This document shows, one piece after another, positions 60,801 to 64,000 of a stretch of 64,000 nt of DNA (position 1 is the stretch's first letter; every line of letters begins with the position of its first letter). The position numbers and the translations under genes were made by a program. The notes beneath the pieces are model-generated. The model was given only the letters and a program-made list of their open reading frames with translations, ran no database searches and had not been told where the DNA came from. The DNA lies in NCBI GenBank assembly GCA_020746105.1, contig CM036626.1:20139001-20203000 (forward strand). The letters run 5' to 3'. This DNA comes from Trogon surrucura (lineage: Eukaryota > Chordata > Aves > Trogoniformes > Trogonidae).

Positions 60801-63800
60801 AAGAAGACACCTTAAAAAAATCAAAAGCTAAACTATTAGATCGGAGAGGAGATGAGGCAGGAGTTTTTATGTCCTTTTTCCAGTTAGAAAAAGAGTAAAT
60901 TAGGGAGGAATCTTTTCCTGTCCACTGTTGTGCCATTGGTCATCTTCGTCTTAAAAATTGTGGATTTTACTAAAAAAAAAGTTGGTCTACATCCAGATTT
61001 TTATCCTTTCAACTGTAGTTCGCTCCAATACTTTGCTGCTTGCAAACATCCGTATTTAAAGAGCTGTCAGCAAAAAGTGAAATTGTATTGACCTACATAC
61101 ATTAGTTGCTGAAAGCTGTTTTTTTTCTTCTTAGTGCTGGCAAATAAAGAGCTTCCTACTATTCAAATGTTGCAAGAAATTCATCCTGAAAACGAGTCCA
61201 AATGATTAAGAAGTCTTTTCAGCCTCAGCTTGTACAGCTTGCAGCTTGCACAGAAGGCTTTTGGCATCGCCGTGTATTGTCCCCATTTTTAATTTAAGAT
61301 GGATTGGAAATTCAGCATATGAATCTAGGCTTCCCCTTCCCGTTGTTCCCCAAGATGAAAATGAAATGTGTATTTCTTGCAGCCCGGGTTCAACGGGGAG
61401 TCGCCGTTGTGTCAGGTCGGTGCATCCTGGTGTTACGTTTTGTTAAGCAGCATAATGATGCGATCGCCTCCTGTGATGAAGTGCTTGCTGAGCGCTGGAA
61501 ATTTGGAAAAAATAAATGTTCGTCTGGAGGTCAGGAAGTCGCTGGACTTAAAACCAGATGAAATGCAAATCGATCCTTTGCTTCTCTTGGGTTTTTTTTT
61601 GCTCTTGGAGCAGTGGGTACATGAGCCCCCAAAGCCGTCTTGCTGAATTTATGGTGCCTTTTCTGTTAGAAGTTTTCAATTATTTTCTTTTTTTTTCTTT
61701 TTTTTTTTTCCCTTGCTTTCCCCACTTGTTCAATGCACGGAATCAGTGTAAGAACTAGTAGAACCCTTCCTGAGTTGTTAGCATTTTTCCTGAGATAATT
61801 ACCCTGTGCACGGAGGGTTTTCCCTCGTTATTTCCACCCCTTTTTTAATCAAAAGCTCAACAGTGGTCGTGTGTCAACTGTTCTACCTGTGATGCTCTAC
61901 AGGAAGAATAAAGTAAAAGTAAACACTGTTTTGGGAACAGAAAGTGTGGAGCCCATGGAGCAGCCTTTGCTTTGTTCATAGTGTTTCATTCCATGGTCTT
62001 TTTAAGCCTTTTTAAATTATATTTAGATATATTTAGAAACAGAGTGTTCAATTTAAGCTGTTGGTGAGAATGTTTCCCTTTCGAGAGGCGCTTTGCAAGG
62101 GGAACAGGTCGGCTTCTCTTGTTTGCATTCTTTTCGGTGTCGTTAAGCAAATTTGGGAAGATGCGTTTGTTTGTTCAGATCAACTTAACTGAAACAAGCA
62201 AAAAGCCCCAAAACCCAAAGCAAACACTCGGTTGTTTCTCAGGGCTCTGAATGTACGTTACGTTCCGCAGGGGATACGCCAGGGAACTATCTGGAGGTCG
62301 ATCGTTGTTCTTTTAACTTTATCTTCCGATTTGAAGACCAAAATATTCCTTTGTGCCAAATATTTTCCTCTAAGTTTGTGGGAACGGAGTCGTTTAACTG
62401 CTGCTTTTACTGGATTTATTTGATGGGCAGGGCAGGGTTAGTTAATATTTTAACAACTCCACTTTTTGAATAACCTTCTAACATGCCTGGCATTTCATCG
62501 TGAGTCTATGGAGATGAAAAAAATACAACCCTAGAAAGGGACGCACGTTTCCTTGGTCAGCTGGTAGCACACCCGTAAGGATGCAGAATGAACTAATCTG
62601 CAAATCCTTCCCCCTCCCATCTCTGGGGAGATAAATTAACTTGGCTTTTACAATTTTCTTCACTCTCTCCCCGCCCCCTCCATGATTTTTATCTTGGTTC
62701 ATCTTTAGAAAGATCTATATACACGATGTTCTCATGGCATTTGCCTTCCTGCCCTTCTGGGAAAACTCCAGACTCGGAGCTTGAGATTTCCAAGTGCTGT
62801 GAGAAATGGGGAATGTACGCAGAGAACTGGGGGAAACGATCTCTCAATTACTTGATCATTTAAATTTCATGTTCCCTTTGCATTCCCTAGAGGCGTGTCT
62901 CAGTCTGAGATCTCTCTGTCCGTAGCCCATACATCTGTAGCATATTTATTCTCGCACCTCCTAATTCATCTCAGTGGTCTGCACAAGGAGTAAATCAGCT
63001 GACAGCTTTTTTAGGTAGCAAAGTACTTAGACATGCAGATGGAAACTCACTGAAGCTTCTACAGGATGTGTTTTCTACCCTCTTGCTTAGGTCTCTTTGT
63101 TAAAGACAAAGTTCCTGGTGACCCAGAAACTGAACTTTTCCAACACGATTTCTAGTCCTGAACCTCAGTTCCCTCCCTCTGCTTTCTGCTGCAGAGTCGG
63201 TCAACTTTTCTGAGCGTTTGGAGTCTGAGTTTCTCTGACTGAACCAAGGCAAGAGTTAAAGGGAAGTAAGTTTTCGATCTCTCTGCAGTGCCCATGTTCT
63301 CGGTGCACTTGTAAAATTCCATCTTCCCGGAGAGGAGGAGATTCATTAAAGCTCAGTTGTTCAAATAACTCTTTCCCATCTGATGTCATTACTTCTGTTG
63401 GACACAGAACCGTGGAGCCTGTGTCTGTGGGCTGAGATGTTGACAGAGAATTATTCTCACATCTTTTCACGTAATGGATGTGTTCAGGTTTTCTCCTTCT
63501 CTCCTGCCTTTTTTTTTTTTTTTTTTTCCCCCCAGTAGCCTAGGAGAACTTTTAGTTCTGTCGCACAGCTTAATCAAGTAGAACTAACTAAATTTTAGCA
63601 TTTGACAGAAGAGATGGCAATTCTGATTTTATCTCAATCTCAGCCTTTCATGCTGTACGGTAGGTGGTGAAGTGTAGACACCAGACATGTTTTCAGAAAA
63701 CACTTTACTGATTGCACTTCTGCTAAGACCACTTCTGTGCTCTGCAGAAAAATGATTAGTGCGTGCCTACTCATCTGGTCAGTTTTTCTTTCCTTTTTTT

Positions 63801-64000
63801 TCATTATTTCTTTTTAAAGCCATGATGGGCACTTTGTGGGCTGGAAACAGCAAAAATATTTTGGCTACAGGTATGGCTGATGGCCTCTGTTACGTGGTTT
63901 GGGGGATTTGCCTCACAAATAAGTCTTATTGCACAAATCGCATCTCGTATCCTCTCACGCTTATGCAGCCCCCGCTGTGCGGTACAAGGAGGAAGGGGAG
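57896..64000 (+). other. CNTN4: CNTN4 intron after exon 5 (5' part only)
   Basis: It begins with gtgaag and runs past the window end. I searched for the next CNTN4 exon, which should encode a peptide like LSYAWIFNEYPS in Ig2, and did not find it before 64000. A CpG-rich block is at 60255-60440. T-rich tracts lie at 61690-61711 and 63511-63528. No repeat family is recognised. Confidence 0.85.
60255..60440. promoter_or_regulatory. CpG-rich block in intron 5
   Basis: About 18 CpGs occur in about 185 bases, for example GCCGCGCGCCTCGCGG and CGGCGTAATCGAAACG at 60261-60296, then ACGTCGGAAAACCGCCG further on. It also has TAAT and CAATTACCG motifs. The surrounding intron is CpG-poor. A conserved non-coding element is the simplest guess; an internal promoter is possible. 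Confidence 0.25.

Noticed and set aside
57896-64000. Next CNTN4 exon (rest of Ig2)
   Set aside because: No stretch encoding the expected YAWIFNEYPS-like peptide with flanking splice sites was found.
1-64000. CRISPR arrays, operons, ribosome binding sites, phage or other prokaryotic systems
   Set aside because: Spliced vertebrate exons and avian retroelements throughout; no spaced direct repeats of CRISPR type.

Overview
The window is vertebrate nuclear DNA, almost certainly from a bird. It is a 64 kb slice of the plus-strand gene CNTN4 (contactin-4, a GPI-anchored neural cell-adhesion protein of the immunoglobulin superfamily). Four exons are visible and about 99% of the window is intron. 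The bird assignment rests on at least seven CR1 LINE fragments with CR1-type 3' ends (GATTCTATG-like tails), a tRNA-Ile-headed SINE with a CR1 tail, an LTR of a type I recognise from bird genomes, and the very close match of the exons to remembered amniote CNTN4. The SINE resembles TguSINE1 of passerines, so a passerine is possible but not shown.

Layout: 1-617 is the end of an upstream intron. 618-756 is the exon with the start codon and signal peptide. 757-36827 is a 36 kb intron holding the SINE, a 19-bp minisatellite, six CR1 fragments and several AT-rich blocks with homeodomain/POU motifs. 36828-36954 and 38072-38247 encode the first Ig domain and are separated by a 1.1 kb intron. 38248-57799 is a 19.6 kb intron with a solo-type LTR, two CR1 fragments, CpG-rich blocks and one unusually long antisense ORF. 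57800-57895 starts the second Ig domain. The rest, to 64000, is the next intron; its 3' exon is not in the window.

The exons join in frame and encode residues 1-151: signal peptide, mature start at Asp19, Ig1 with Cys50 and Cys100, and the first cysteine of Ig2 (Cys144). Exons 3 and 4 total 303 nt, so the pair can be skipped or circularised without changing the frame. Two CR1 copies that are 96% identical at protein level lie in opposite orientation on either side of exactly these two exons. I consider that arrangement, together with a non-consensus splice donor on exon 3, the most interesting feature here. I saw no bacterial, phage, CRISPR or functional RNA genes, and no independent host protein-coding gene besides CNTN4.
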